Positions 35,647 through 43,580 of a DNA stretch of 64,000 nucleotides are shown piece by piece (the first letter of the stretch is position 1; each line of letters starts with the position of its first letter). The notes below the pieces were generated by a model, which ran no database searches, had not been told where the DNA came from, and saw only the letters and a program-made list of their open reading frames with translations. The stretch is from Njordibacter sp937773555 (GTDB lineage Bacteria > Pseudomonadota > Gammaproteobacteria > Pseudomonadales > Balneatricaceae), in assembly GCF_047730085.1 (NCBI RefSeq), contig NZ_CP159830.1:868001-932000 (forward strand), given 5' to 3'. A program made the position numbers and the translations under genes.

Positions 35647-36117
35647 GGTAGCGTAGGGGGCTGTAGGTTCAAATCCTGCCGTCCCGACCAATTATTCCAT
35701 TAAAACCAGACACCTAGCGTGTCTTTTTTTGGATGGTGTCAAAGGCAGTTGGTAAAAAATGTCTAACGCCTAAAGCTTTATATTGGCTTTTAAGTCCAAT
35801 TCAGGTGCCGTTTTTCTCCACTCAAGGTCATCTGGATTCTGTTCATCGAAGTTCGTCATTTCTACACTGAAGTGACCCATCATTATAGTTGCTGATTCAG
35901 CAAACCTTCTCTTTGTATAACTTACTTTTCTGTGCAGTCAGTGTATGCATTAACTAAATCTCTAACCTTTTTAGGTGCTCTACTCAAAAAAGCTGGCGTT
36001 ATGTATGTTCTATGGTTGCCTGAGTCCATTGCCGCCTGAGTTCTCTTATTAGGCACTGAATGAATTGGGTAAGGGGAAAATACATTATCTGCTTTCCAGC
36101 GTTAAATGACTTGCGCC
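35647..36117. repeat. tRNA-Pro-linked repeat, copy 2
   Basis: Begins with a collapsed tRNA-Pro remnant (GGTAGCG, part of the D arm, then the intact T arm, acceptor 3' strand and CCA to 35690), followed by the tRNA terminator hairpin and the same flank as copy 1. Positions 35663-35705 are identical to 30722-30764. Similarity to copy 1 continues to about 35935, and the distal end (36079-36117) recurs at 47139-47177. It forms the boundary between module I and the urea module and fills most of the gene-free stretch 35433-36446; the remainder (36118-36446) holds the urt promoter region. Confidence 0.88.
35770..36117 (-). pseudogene. Decayed reading frame inside repeat copy 2
   Basis: On the minus strand a coding-like frame reads WKADNVFSPYPIHSVPNKRT, HRTYITPAFLSRAPKKVRDL and VNAYTDCTEK, then stops. 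After a frame change it continues RRFAESATIMMGHFSVEM, TNFDEQNPDDLEWRK, TAPELDLKANIKL and stops at 35770. The last part matches the ends WKIAVPKLSLK in copy 1 and WKLAMPKLDLQANLKR in copy 3. I cannot name the parent protein. The gene ends toward the tRNA copy in each case, as some integration-linked genes do, but no tyrosine recombinase motif is visible. Confidence 0.5.
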
Positions 36118-36352
36118 ATTTTTAAGTGTAAACCCCTCTTAGACGCCATTATAGTTTCTCAAATGATTAAAAAACCGGTCTAAATATCATTCTCAAATGA
36201 CTATTTTACTGTGGTAATTCATAGTGCAGCGGGTGTTCTGCTGGGTTCACTTTGGTGCACTGTAACAATTTACAACCTGCTAAAACTATTAATAAAATTT
36301 TAACTATCTGAAATATATACAAAAAATAAAAACTATTATGTTTTTAGATAAT

Positions 36353-36368
36353 TGGCATGAAGGTTGCT
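36353..36368 (+). promoter_or_regulatory. Sigma-54 promoter of the urea transport operon
   Basis: TGGCATGAAGGTTGCT matches the -24/-12 consensus TGGCAC-N5-TTGCA-type with GG and GC exactly 10 bp apart, about 80 bp before urtA. A TTGGTGCA element at 36252-36259, about 100 bp upstream, fits one half of an NtrC site. Nitrogen-limitation control is the natural reading. Confidence 0.75.
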
Positions 36369-36446
36369 CTTAACTAATTAGTAAAATCATTTTGGTGCTA
36401 GTTATTTGGCCCAATCAATAACGTAATTAAACAAAAGGAAGAACTA

Positions 36447-37730
36447 ATGCTTAGAAATAGTTTTTGGAAATATGCAGCTTTGACAGGCGCAGTGGCAATA
36501 TCAAATATTGCGCTGGCTGCTGACACCATTAAAGTAGGTGTGTTGCACTCCTTGTCGGGTACCATGGCCATCAGTGAAACCACACTTAAAGACACCATGC
36601 TGATGCTGATTGATGAGCAGAATAAAAAGGGTGGTTTATTGGGCATGCAACTAGAACCTGTGGTGGTTGATCCAGCCTCTAACTGGCCACTGTATGCTGA
36701 GAAAGCGCGTGAGTTGATTGAAAAAGACGAGGTGGCCGCTATTTTTGGGTCTTGGACATCGGTATCCCGAAAGTCCGTTTTGCCAGTTATTGAAGAGTTA
36801 AACAGCGTATTCTTTTATCCTGTGCAATATGAAGGAGAAGAATCCTCCAAAAATGTATTTTATACCGGTGCAGCACCGAATCAGCAAGCTATTCCAGCGG
36901 TAGATTACTTAATAAATGACTTGGGTATAGAGCGCTGGGTGTTAGCTGGCACCGACTATGTGTATCCACGAACCACCAACAAAATATTAGAAGCGTATTT
37001 AAAAGCGAAGGGCGTAGCATCAGAAGACATCATGGTTAACTACACACCTTTTGGTCATTCTGATTGGCAGTCTATCGTTTCTGATATTTCTAAGTTTGGA
37101 TCAAAAGGTAAGAAGACGGGTGTCGTTTCCACTATCAATGGCGATGCTAATGTGCCTTTCTATAAAGAGTTAGGAGCACAAGGGATCAGCTCTGCAGACA
37201 TTCCTGTAATTGCATTCTCGGTCGGTGAAGAAGAACTTTCTGGTATCGATACGGCTCCACTGGTCGGTCACCTAGCCGCTTGGAACTACTTTATGAGCGT
37301 TGATAGTGAAGCTAATGAATCATTTATTGAAAGCTGGCATGCCTTTATTAAGGATGAGGACCGCGTCACTAATGATCCGATGGAAGCGCACTATATTGGT
37401 TTTAACATGTGGGTTAAAGCCGTTGAAAAGGCTGGAACTACAGATTCGCAAGCCGTACAAGATGCAATCATTGGCGTTTCTGTGCCTAACTTGACTGGGG
37501 GCTTATCGGCCATGATGCCTAACCATCACATTTCCAAGCCAGTGTTAATCGGTGAGATTCAAGATGATGGTCAATTCGAAGTTGTCTCTTCAACCAGTGG
37601 TTTAGTGGTTGGTGATGCTTGGTCAGACTATTTAGAGGGTTCTAAAGACCTAATTTCAGACTGGCGTTCCCCTTTGTCTTGTGGAGCCTACAACGTTAAA
37701 ACAGCCAAGTGTTCTGGCCAAAACTACTAA
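36447..37730 (+). CDS. urtA: Urea ABC transporter, substrate-binding protein
   Basis: Periplasmic urea-binding protein of the branched-chain amino-acid-type ABC family, 427 residues. A Sec signal peptide (LRNSFWKYAALTGAVAIS, cleaved after ALA) precedes DTIKVGVLHSLSGTMAISET. Segments IFGSWTSVSRKSVLPV, FYPVQYEGEESSKNVFY and MEAHYIGFNMWVKAVEKAG are characteristic of UrtA rather than LivJ. It heads urtABCDE and is followed by an intrinsic hairpin likely to keep its level above that of the membrane components. Confidence 0.96.
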   Translation: MLRNSFWKYAALTGAVAISNIALAADTIKVGVLHSLSGTMAISETTLKDTMLMLIDEQNKKGGLLGMQLEPVVVDPASNWPLYAEKARELIEKDEVAAIFGSWTSVSRKSVLPVIEELNSVFFYPVQYEGEESSKNVFYTGAAPNQQAIPAVDYLINDLGIERWVLAGTDYVYPRTTNKILEAYLKAKGVASEDIMVNYTPFGHSDWQSIVSDISKFGSKGKKTGVVSTINGDANVPFYKELGAQGISSADIPVIAFSVGEEELSGIDTAPLVGHLAAWNYFMSVDSEANESFIESWHAFIKDEDRVTNDPMEAHYIGFNMWVKAVEKAGTTDSQAVQDAIIGVSVPNLTGGLSAMMPNHHISKPVLIGEIQDDGQFEVVSSTSGLVVGDAWSDYLEGSKDLISDWRSPLSCGAYNVKTAKCSGQNY

Positions 37731-37765
37731 TCATCAGACTATTTAAATCCTGATTTTCAAGTGAC

Positions 37766-37795
37766 ATAGAGAGCGTACATGGCTCTCTATTTTTA
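37766..37795 (+). terminator. Intrinsic hairpin between urtA and urtB
   Basis: ATAGAGAGC (37766-37774) and GCTCTCTAT (37782-37790) form a perfect 9-bp stem with a 7-nt loop, followed by TTTTTAT. Partial termination here would yield more binding protein than permease. Confidence 0.8.
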
Positions 37796-37810
37796 TGTAA
37801 GGATAAAAGT

Positions 37811-39427
37811 ATGATCAATCAGTGGCTTGTGAATTGCCTTTCGTGGGGGATGGGTTGCTTGCTGTTAGTTTTAGCCAACCTAAGCCAAGCTGGAACTTTT
37901 GAAATAGTTGAGTATGAACAGGCTTTAATTAAAGCCAAGTTCGATCAAAAAGCCCAGATTATGGCGTCTTGGTACGAGGCAGATCAGGCCCAAGCTGTGC
38001 ATTTAATGCAATTAATGTTGGACAGTCAGTTGTACTATCTTAAGCAAGATAAACGTTTATATCAGGTGGAAGATGCCAGCAGTGGAGCCATTGCTCAGCG
38101 TATTCATGATGGGGGTTTAATCACCCTCAAAAAAAAGCGAGACGTTAAGCGAGTCTCTATTAATAATCGGCTGCGCAGCGTTTTTCGCCAACGCGTGACT
38201 GAGACGCAGTTATCAGCGGCAAAGCCTCAGGATCGACTAGCCGCAGCAGAATCGATCATTGGCGATACCACCCCTGAACTGATGGCGACCATCGCCCGGT
38301 TACGGCTAGGAGAAACAGATGCCTCGGTGTTGGCAGCATTTGATTTAGTGCTCGCTGTAGCAACCTTGCATTCCAGTAATGAGGATCAGCAAAGGCAGTC
38401 AATCAGGCTTCTAGGGGAAAGTTTGCACCCCGCCAGCCTTAATGCACTCAATGGTTTTTTGTTGACTTATCCCCAATCACCTTTAATACCAATGGTCGGC
38501 AAATATGTTGAGCAAATCAACGGAAAAGTAGATTTTTATGGCAGTCTTGAAACCATTTACTTTGGACTGAGCCTAGGCTCGGTGCTGGTGTTAGCGGGTA
38601 TTGGCTTAGCGATTACTTTTGGTGTGATGGGCGTCATTAACATGGCTCACGGGGAGCTAATTATGATTGGCGCCTACACGACTTATCTGATCCAACAGTT
38701 GATGCCTAACCACATTGGTTTATCTTTATTAGTGGCTGTGCCGGCTGCATTTTTGGTGTCAGGTGCTGTGGGTATACTCATCGAGCGTGGTGTAATCCGC
38801 TTTTTATACGGCCGACCGCTGGAAACATTGTTAGCAACATTTGGTATTTCACTGATTTTACAGCAGGCCGTGCGCAGTATTTTCTCACCACTTAATCGCA
38901 GTGTGGAAACGCCTCTTTGGATGACTGGAGTCATTGACATTAATCCACTCCTGTCGTTAACCCAAAGTCGGATGTACATTATCGTATTTTGTCTCACTAT
39001 ATTTTTACTTCTGTTGGCTGTGATGAAACGCACGCGACTTGGCTTGCAAGTGAGAGCAGTCTCACAAAACCGTGATATGGCTAAGTCTATGGGGGTCAGG
39101 TCTGAATGGATAGATGCGCTCACATTTGGTTTAGGCTCTGGGGTTGCTGGGGTTGCTGGCGTGGCCTTATCCCAGTTAACCAACGTGGGTCCGAATATGG
39201 GCCAAGCTTATATCATTGACTCCTTTATGGTGGTGGTGTTTGGCGGGGTAGGAAATCTTTGGGGCACCCTTGTGGCCGGTTTAAGTTTGGGCGTGGCTAA
39301 TAAAATTCTTGAGCCCTGGGCTGGAGCGGTATTGTCCAAGGTGTTGGTGTTGATTTTTATTATCTTATTTATACAAAAACGACCTCGTGGCTTGTTTCCG
39401 CAACGGGGACGCGATGCCAAAGGATAA
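37811..39427 (+). CDS. urtB: Urea ABC transporter, permease UrtB
   Basis: 538 residues. The first about 240 form the extra periplasmic helical region typical of proteobacterial UrtB, after an N-terminal hydrophobic segment (LSWGMGCLLLVLANLSQAG). The C-terminal part is the LivH-type permease with repeated membrane helices: ITFGVMGVINMAHGELIMIGAY, and GVAGVAGVALSQLTNVGP as the loop that contacts the ATPases. Start ATG 37811 follows AAGGATAAAAGT. It works as a dimer with UrtC, coupled to UrtD and UrtE. Confidence 0.95.
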   Translation: MINQWLVNCLSWGMGCLLLVLANLSQAGTFEIVEYEQALIKAKFDQKAQIMASWYEADQAQAVHLMQLMLDSQLYYLKQDKRLYQVEDASSGAIAQRIHDGGLITLKKKRDVKRVSINNRLRSVFRQRVTETQLSAAKPQDRLAAAESIIGDTTPELMATIARLRLGETDASVLAAFDLVLAVATLHSSNEDQQRQSIRLLGESLHPASLNALNGFLLTYPQSPLIPMVGKYVEQINGKVDFYGSLETIYFGLSLGSVLVLAGIGLAITFGVMGVINMAHGELIMIGAYTTYLIQQLMPNHIGLSLLVAVPAAFLVSGAVGILIERGVIRFLYGRPLETLLATFGISLILQQAVRSIFSPLNRSVETPLWMTGVIDINPLLSLTQSRMYIIVFCLTIFLLLLAVMKRTRLGLQVRAVSQNRDMAKSMGVRSEWIDALTFGLGSGVAGVAGVALSQLTNVGPNMGQAYIIDSFMVVVFGGVGNLWGTLVAGLSLGVANKILEPWAGAVLSKVLVLIFIILFIQKRPRGLFPQRGRDAKG

Positions 39428-39433
39428 ATAAAA

Positions 39434-40510
39434 ATGATGCGTTTATTAAATAATGATGTGGGTGGCCGTTGGTTAATTGGCAGTTTGCTGCTGGCAATTG
39501 TTTTGATACCAGTGCTTAATTCTCTTCCTGCCAGTTCAAGCCTGTATTTCCCCACCTATTCTGTCACCCTGTTAGGCAAATACCTGACTTTGGCTTTGCT
39601 GGCTTTATCGGTTGATCTAGTGTGGGGCTATTTGGGTATTCTCACTTTAGGGCATGCCGCATTCTTTGCTTTGGGTGCCTACGCCATGGGCATGTATTTG
39701 ATGCGCCAGATTGGTGACCGAGGAGTTTATGCCAATGCCGAATTGTCTGATTTTATGGTGTTTTTAGATTGGCAGGAATTACCCTGGTTTTGGCAGGGAT
39801 TTGATCAGTTTTGGGTGGCGATTTTGATGGTCATGCTGGTGCCAGCGGTGTTGGCTTTTGGGTTTGGGTATTTGGCCTTTCGCTCTCGTGTTTCGGGTGT
39901 TTATTTGTCGATCATTACCCAGGCAATGACCTATGCCCTTATGCTGGCCTTCTACCGCAATGAAATGGGGCTAGGTGGTAATAATGGCTTAACTGACTTC
40001 AAAGATATCTTAGGCTATAGCCTGCAAAGCGATCACACAAAGATGGCATTATTTATTGCCAGTGCTGTGGCTTTAATTATAGGATATCTATTGTGTCGTT
40101 TTATTACCACAAGTCGGGCGGGTAAGGTGGTTGTGGCTATAAGAGATGCGGAAGAACGAACTCGGTTTATGGGTTATCGAGTAGAAAATATAAAGCTGTG
40201 GGTGTTTGTCTTTTCGGCCATGCTAGCAGGGGTGGCTGGCGCCTTGTATGTGCCACAGGTGGGTATTATTAATCCCAATGAGTTCTCCCCACTTAACTCA
40301 ATAGAAGTCTTAGTATGGGTGGCTGTAGGGGGGCGTGCAACGCTTTATGGTGCGGCCATGGGGGCCATCCTGATTAATTATGCCAAGTCTTATTTAACAG
40401 TTGAATTGCCTGAGGTCTGGTTATTTGTGTTGGGGGGCTTGTTCGTATTTGTAACCTTAGTGTTGCCTCAAGGCGTGGCTGGATTACTGAAACGCAAGGG
40501 GACCGAATGA
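39434..40510 (+). CDS. urtC: Urea ABC transporter, permease UrtC
   Basis: LivM-type permease of 358 residues with about ten membrane helices (LIGSLLLAIVLIPVLNS, LTLALLALSVDLVWGYLGILTLGHAAFFALGAY, AMLAGVAGALYVPQVG). The segment TRFMGYRVENIKLWVFVFSA holds the cytoplasmic coupling helix. It follows urtB by 6 bp and overlaps urtD by ATGA. Specificity for urea comes from the operon context with urtA and urease. Confidence 0.95.
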   Translation: MMRLLNNDVGGRWLIGSLLLAIVLIPVLNSLPASSSLYFPTYSVTLLGKYLTLALLALSVDLVWGYLGILTLGHAAFFALGAYAMGMYLMRQIGDRGVYANAELSDFMVFLDWQELPWFWQGFDQFWVAILMVMLVPAVLAFGFGYLAFRSRVSGVYLSIITQAMTYALMLAFYRNEMGLGGNNGLTDFKDILGYSLQSDHTKMALFIASAVALIIGYLLCRFITTSRAGKVVVAIRDAEERTRFMGYRVENIKLWVFVFSAMLAGVAGALYVPQVGIINPNEFSPLNSIEVLVWVAVGGRATLYGAAMGAILINYAKSYLTVELPEVWLFVLGGLFVFVTLVLPQGVAGLLKRKGTE

Positions 40511-41355
40511 ACAAATTACATCGTAGCACTGACCTTAAGCCCCATGCAATGACTGCCAAAGGGTTGGATTTTTTAGCGCCCGAAAAAAACCATACTGTAA
40601 ATGTTGATCATTCGATATTGCTCTATGTGGAATCTTTGTCAGTGGCATTTGAAGGTTTTCAAGCCATCAACGACCTCAACTTATACATTACAGATGGTGA
40701 GTTGAGGTGCATTATTGGCCCTAATGGGGCTGGTAAAACAACCATGATGGATATTATAACGGGCAAAACAGCACCTGATTCTGGGATTGTGTATTTTGGT
40801 CAAACCATTGATTTATTAGAGCTGGATGAGCCCGCTATAGCTCAAGCAGGGGTGGGTCGAAAATTCCAAAAGCCCACAGTATTCGAACACTTGAGTGTCT
40901 GGCACAATCTTGAGTTAGCTATGGCCCAAAAGCGCAATTTTTGGAGTTTATTGCACGCGAAAATGACCTCAGAGCAACGCGCTAACATTGATGAGGTATT
41001 AGGGCTGATTGGTCTAAAAGATCAGGTGAGAAAACTAGCAGGCACACTTTCTCATGGCCAAAAGCAATGGCTTGAAATTGGCGCTTTACTCATGCAACGG
41101 CCACGTTTGTTGCTGGTGGATGAACCCGTTGCGGGTATGACCCACCAAGAAATGGATAAAACGGCCGAATTGTTGCGCTCTCTTGCAGGCAAACACTCTG
41201 TCATTGTGGTGGAACATGATATGGAATTTGTGCGCAATCTTTCTGATGGCGGTAAAACGGTAAGTGTCCTTCATCAAGGCTCTATTCTAGCGGAAGGGAC
41301 AATGACTCAAGTGCAGAATGATGACCGTGTGAAACAAGTGTATTTAGGAGAATAG
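40507..41355 (+). CDS. urtD: Urea ABC transporter, ATPase UrtD
   Basis: ABC ATPase, 282 residues, LivG class. Walker A is GPNGAGKTT, the signature is LSHGQKQWLEIG, and Walker B is LLLVDEPVAGM with the H-switch VEHDMEFV. About 40 residues precede the ABC core (LKPHAMTAKGLDFL), a longer N-terminus than average. It overlaps urtC by 4 bp and is followed by urtE after 3 bp. Confidence 0.95.
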   Translation: MNKLHRSTDLKPHAMTAKGLDFLAPEKNHTVNVDHSILLYVESLSVAFEGFQAINDLNLYITDGELRCIIGPNGAGKTTMMDIITGKTAPDSGIVYFGQTIDLLELDEPAIAQAGVGRKFQKPTVFEHLSVWHNLELAMAQKRNFWSLLHAKMTSEQRANIDEVLGLIGLKDQVRKLAGTLSHGQKQWLEIGALLMQRPRLLLVDEPVAGMTHQEMDKTAELLRSLAGKHSVIVVEHDMEFVRNLSDGGKTVSVLHQGSILAEGTMTQVQNDDRVKQVYLGE

Positions 41356-41358
41356 CCA

Positions 41359-42054
41359 GTGCTGAGGGTAGAGCAAATTAATCAATTTTATGGCCAAAGT
41401 CATATCCTGTGGAACTTAGATCTCCACGTTGAGCCAGGGCAATGCACGGTGCTTATGGGGCGCAATGGGGTGGGGAAAACCACCTTGCTGAAATGCATCA
41501 TGGGTCAGTTGGGCCTGAGTTCAGGCACTATTATCTTTCAAGGTGAAGACATTACTCTATTGAATACTGAGTCACGCCCCAGAATGGGCATTGGTTATGT
41601 ACCTCAAGGTCGTCAGATATTTCCTTTGTTAACCGTAGAAGAGAATTTGCAAATTGGGTTGCCAGTCTTACCACGTGGGGAGCGCAAGATAGCTGAGTAT
41701 ATTTTTGATTTATTTCCTGTGCTTAAGGATATGTTGGGTCGCCGTGGGGGGGATTTGAGTGGCGGTCAGCAGCAGCAATTAGCCATTGCTAGGGCGTTGG
41801 TAGTGCGGCCTAAATTACTAATACTGGATGAACCCACAGAAGGCATTCAGCCTAATATTGTGCAGGAAATAGGTGACATTATTGTGAAGTTGAATCAACA
41901 GTTGGGTCTAACCGTGTTGTTAGTTGAGCAGAAATTACCCTTTGCTAGAAGGGTGGGTCATCAGTTTTGTATCCTTGACCGTGGCTGTGCTATTGCCCAG
42001 GGTAGTATCAAAGATTTAGATGATCGTCTCATTAAACAATATCTAACAGTATAG
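41359..42054 (+). CDS. urtE: Urea ABC transporter, ATPase UrtE
   Basis: Second ABC ATPase, 231 residues, LivF class. Walker A is MGRNGVGKTT, the signature is LSGGQQQQLAIARAL, and Walker B is LLILDEPTEGI, with IGYVPQGRQIFPLLTVEENL at the Q-loop. The start is GTG 41359, with AGGAG 8 bp upstream. Only 9 bp separate it from ureD, so transporter and urease genes probably form a single transcript. Confidence 0.95.
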   Translation: MLRVEQINQFYGQSHILWNLDLHVEPGQCTVLMGRNGVGKTTLLKCIMGQLGLSSGTIIFQGEDITLLNTESRPRMGIGYVPQGRQIFPLLTVEENLQIGLPVLPRGERKIAEYIFDLFPVLKDMLGRRGGDLSGGQQQQLAIARALVVRPKLLILDEPTEGIQPNIVQEIGDIIVKLNQQLGLTVLLVEQKLPFARRVGHQFCILDRGCAIAQGSIKDLDDRLIKQYLTV

Positions 42055-42063
42055 GCACAATCT

Positions 42064-42897
42064 ATGGAAGGGGTGGCTAAAAATACCAATTGGCAAGCTG
42101 ACTTGGCTTTAGACTTTGCACCTAGGGCTGGAAAGACCCGCCTGATTGCCTCCCAACGGCGGGGCCCATTGACCGTGCAGAGGGCTTTTTTCCCTGAAGG
42201 AAATGTTAATCATACTTACTTACTCCACCCGCCTGGTGGCGTGGTTGGGGGCGATGAATTGAATATCGACATTAAGGTGCAGGTGGGGGGTCAGGTGCTT
42301 GTGACAACACCAGGCGCCACCAAGTTTTATCGTTCAGCAGGGCCGCAAGCTCTGGTAAAGCAAAGCTTACACATTGCTGATGGTGCAACATTGGAATGGA
42401 TGCCGTTAGAAAGCATTTTCTTCCCGGCTACCAATGTAGCCATTAAAACAGAAGTCCACTTGGCTGCTGATGCTAAGTTTATTGGTTGGGAAATGAATTG
42501 TTTGGGTAGACCGGCCAATGGTGAAGGCTTTGCCATGGGCACTATTAATAGTGATTTTGCGTGTTATCGCGATGGCAAGATCGTGTTGTTGGATCGTTTT
42601 GCGACGCAGGGAGAATCAATGATGGGTTCGCCTGTGGGCATGCGAGGGTTTAGCGCGCAATCGATGTTGGTGGCAACCGTGTCTGATGAATCATTAATTC
42701 GACACGTGCAAACCATGCTTGCTGGTTATGCACCAAAAATCTGGGCGGGAGCCAGCTGTGTTGATGGTTTGTTAGTGGTGCGTGTATTGGCACACCAGAG
42801 TCAGGATATGCTGTTACTGCTTGTTGCGGTATGGCGCTTGCTGCGGCCAGTAATCATGGAACGCCAAGCCGAGCCACCCCGTATTTGGGCAACTTAA
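42064..42897 (+). CDS. ureD: Urease accessory protein UreD
   Basis: Scaffold that binds the urease apoprotein and recruits UreF and UreG for nickel insertion; 277 residues. Family motifs: FFPEGNVNHTYLLHPPGGVVGGDEL, VTTPGATKFYRS, LEWMPLESIFFPAT and DRFATQGE. It is the first gene of the urease set, directly after urtE. No nickel permease gene lies in the cluster, so nickel uptake must be encoded elsewhere. Confidence 0.95.
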   Translation: MEGVAKNTNWQADLALDFAPRAGKTRLIASQRRGPLTVQRAFFPEGNVNHTYLLHPPGGVVGGDELNIDIKVQVGGQVLVTTPGATKFYRSAGPQALVKQSLHIADGATLEWMPLESIFFPATNVAIKTEVHLAADAKFIGWEMNCLGRPANGEGFAMGTINSDFACYRDGKIVLLDRFATQGESMMGSPVGMRGFSAQSMLVATVSDESLIRHVQTMLAGYAPKIWAGASCVDGLLVVRVLAHQSQDMLLLLVAVWRLLRPVIMERQAEPPRIWAT

Positions 42898-42948
42898 AAT
42901 ACAGAGTTTATAGATTAGCGCTTTTTTAGGCATTATAGGAGTGAATTT

Positions 42949-43251
42949 ATGGAATTAACACCGCGCGAAAAAGACAAATTAATGCTATTTACGGCAGGTT
43001 TGTTGGCTGAGCGACGCAAAAATCGGGGTCTAAAGCTTAACTATCCAGAATCTGTGGCTTACATTAGTGCTGCACTTCTTGAAGGTGCTCGCGATGGTCG
43101 CAGTGTGGCAGAGTTAATGGATTATGGCAGTACCCTGCTGACCCGAGACGATGTAATGGATGGCATTCCTGAAATGATTCAGGATGTTCAAGTTGAGGCC
43201 ACCTTTGTCGATGGCACCAAACTAGTCACAGTTCACGAGCCAATTGTTTAA
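42949..43251 (+). CDS. ureA: Urease gamma subunit
   Basis: Smallest urease structural subunit, 100 residues (LTPREKDKLMLFTAGLLAERRKNRGLKLNYPE, then IPEMIQDVQVEATFVDGTKLVTVHEPI). AGGAG precedes the ATG. Separate gamma, beta and alpha genes are the usual bacterial arrangement, unlike the fused form of Helicobacter. Confidence 0.97.
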   Translation: MELTPREKDKLMLFTAGLLAERRKNRGLKLNYPESVAYISAALLEGARDGRSVAELMDYGSTLLTRDDVMDGIPEMIQDVQVEATFVDGTKLVTVHEPIV

Positions 43252-43261
43252 GGAAAAGCAG

Positions 43262-43570
43262 ATGATACCAGGTGAATATCGCGTTGCTAAGGGCAGTATT
43301 GTATTAAATGCTGGTCGAGAAACGATAGAGGTTGAGGTAGCCAACAAAGGCGATCGCCCAGTGCAAATTGGCTCTCATTATCATTTCTTTGAAGTTAATG
43401 AAGAACTCGATTTTGATCGCCAAGCCAGTCGTGGCTTTCGGTTAAATATTCCAGCGGGCACTGCCGTACGCTTTGAGCCAGGGCAAACGAGGCGTGTTGA
43501 ATTAGTGGCTTTAGCAGGTAAGCGTCAGGTGTACGGTTTTCAGGGTAAAGTGATGGGTGCATTAGATTGA
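43262..43570 (+). CDS. ureB: Urease beta subunit
   Basis: 102 residues from ATG 43262 (MIPGEYRVAKGSIVLNAGRE), with AAGGAAAAG upstream; the frame opens 18 bp earlier inside ureA but family members begin at MIPGE. Contains SHYHFFEVNEELDFDR and RLNIPAGTAVRFEPGQTR. Forms the (alpha-beta-gamma)3 holoenzyme with UreA and UreC. Confidence 0.97.
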   Translation: MIPGEYRVAKGSIVLNAGRETIEVEVANKGDRPVQIGSHYHFFEVNEELDFDRQASRGFRLNIPAGTAVRFEPGQTRRVELVALAGKRQVYGFQGKVMGALD

Positions 43571-43580
43571 GGAATGAAAG

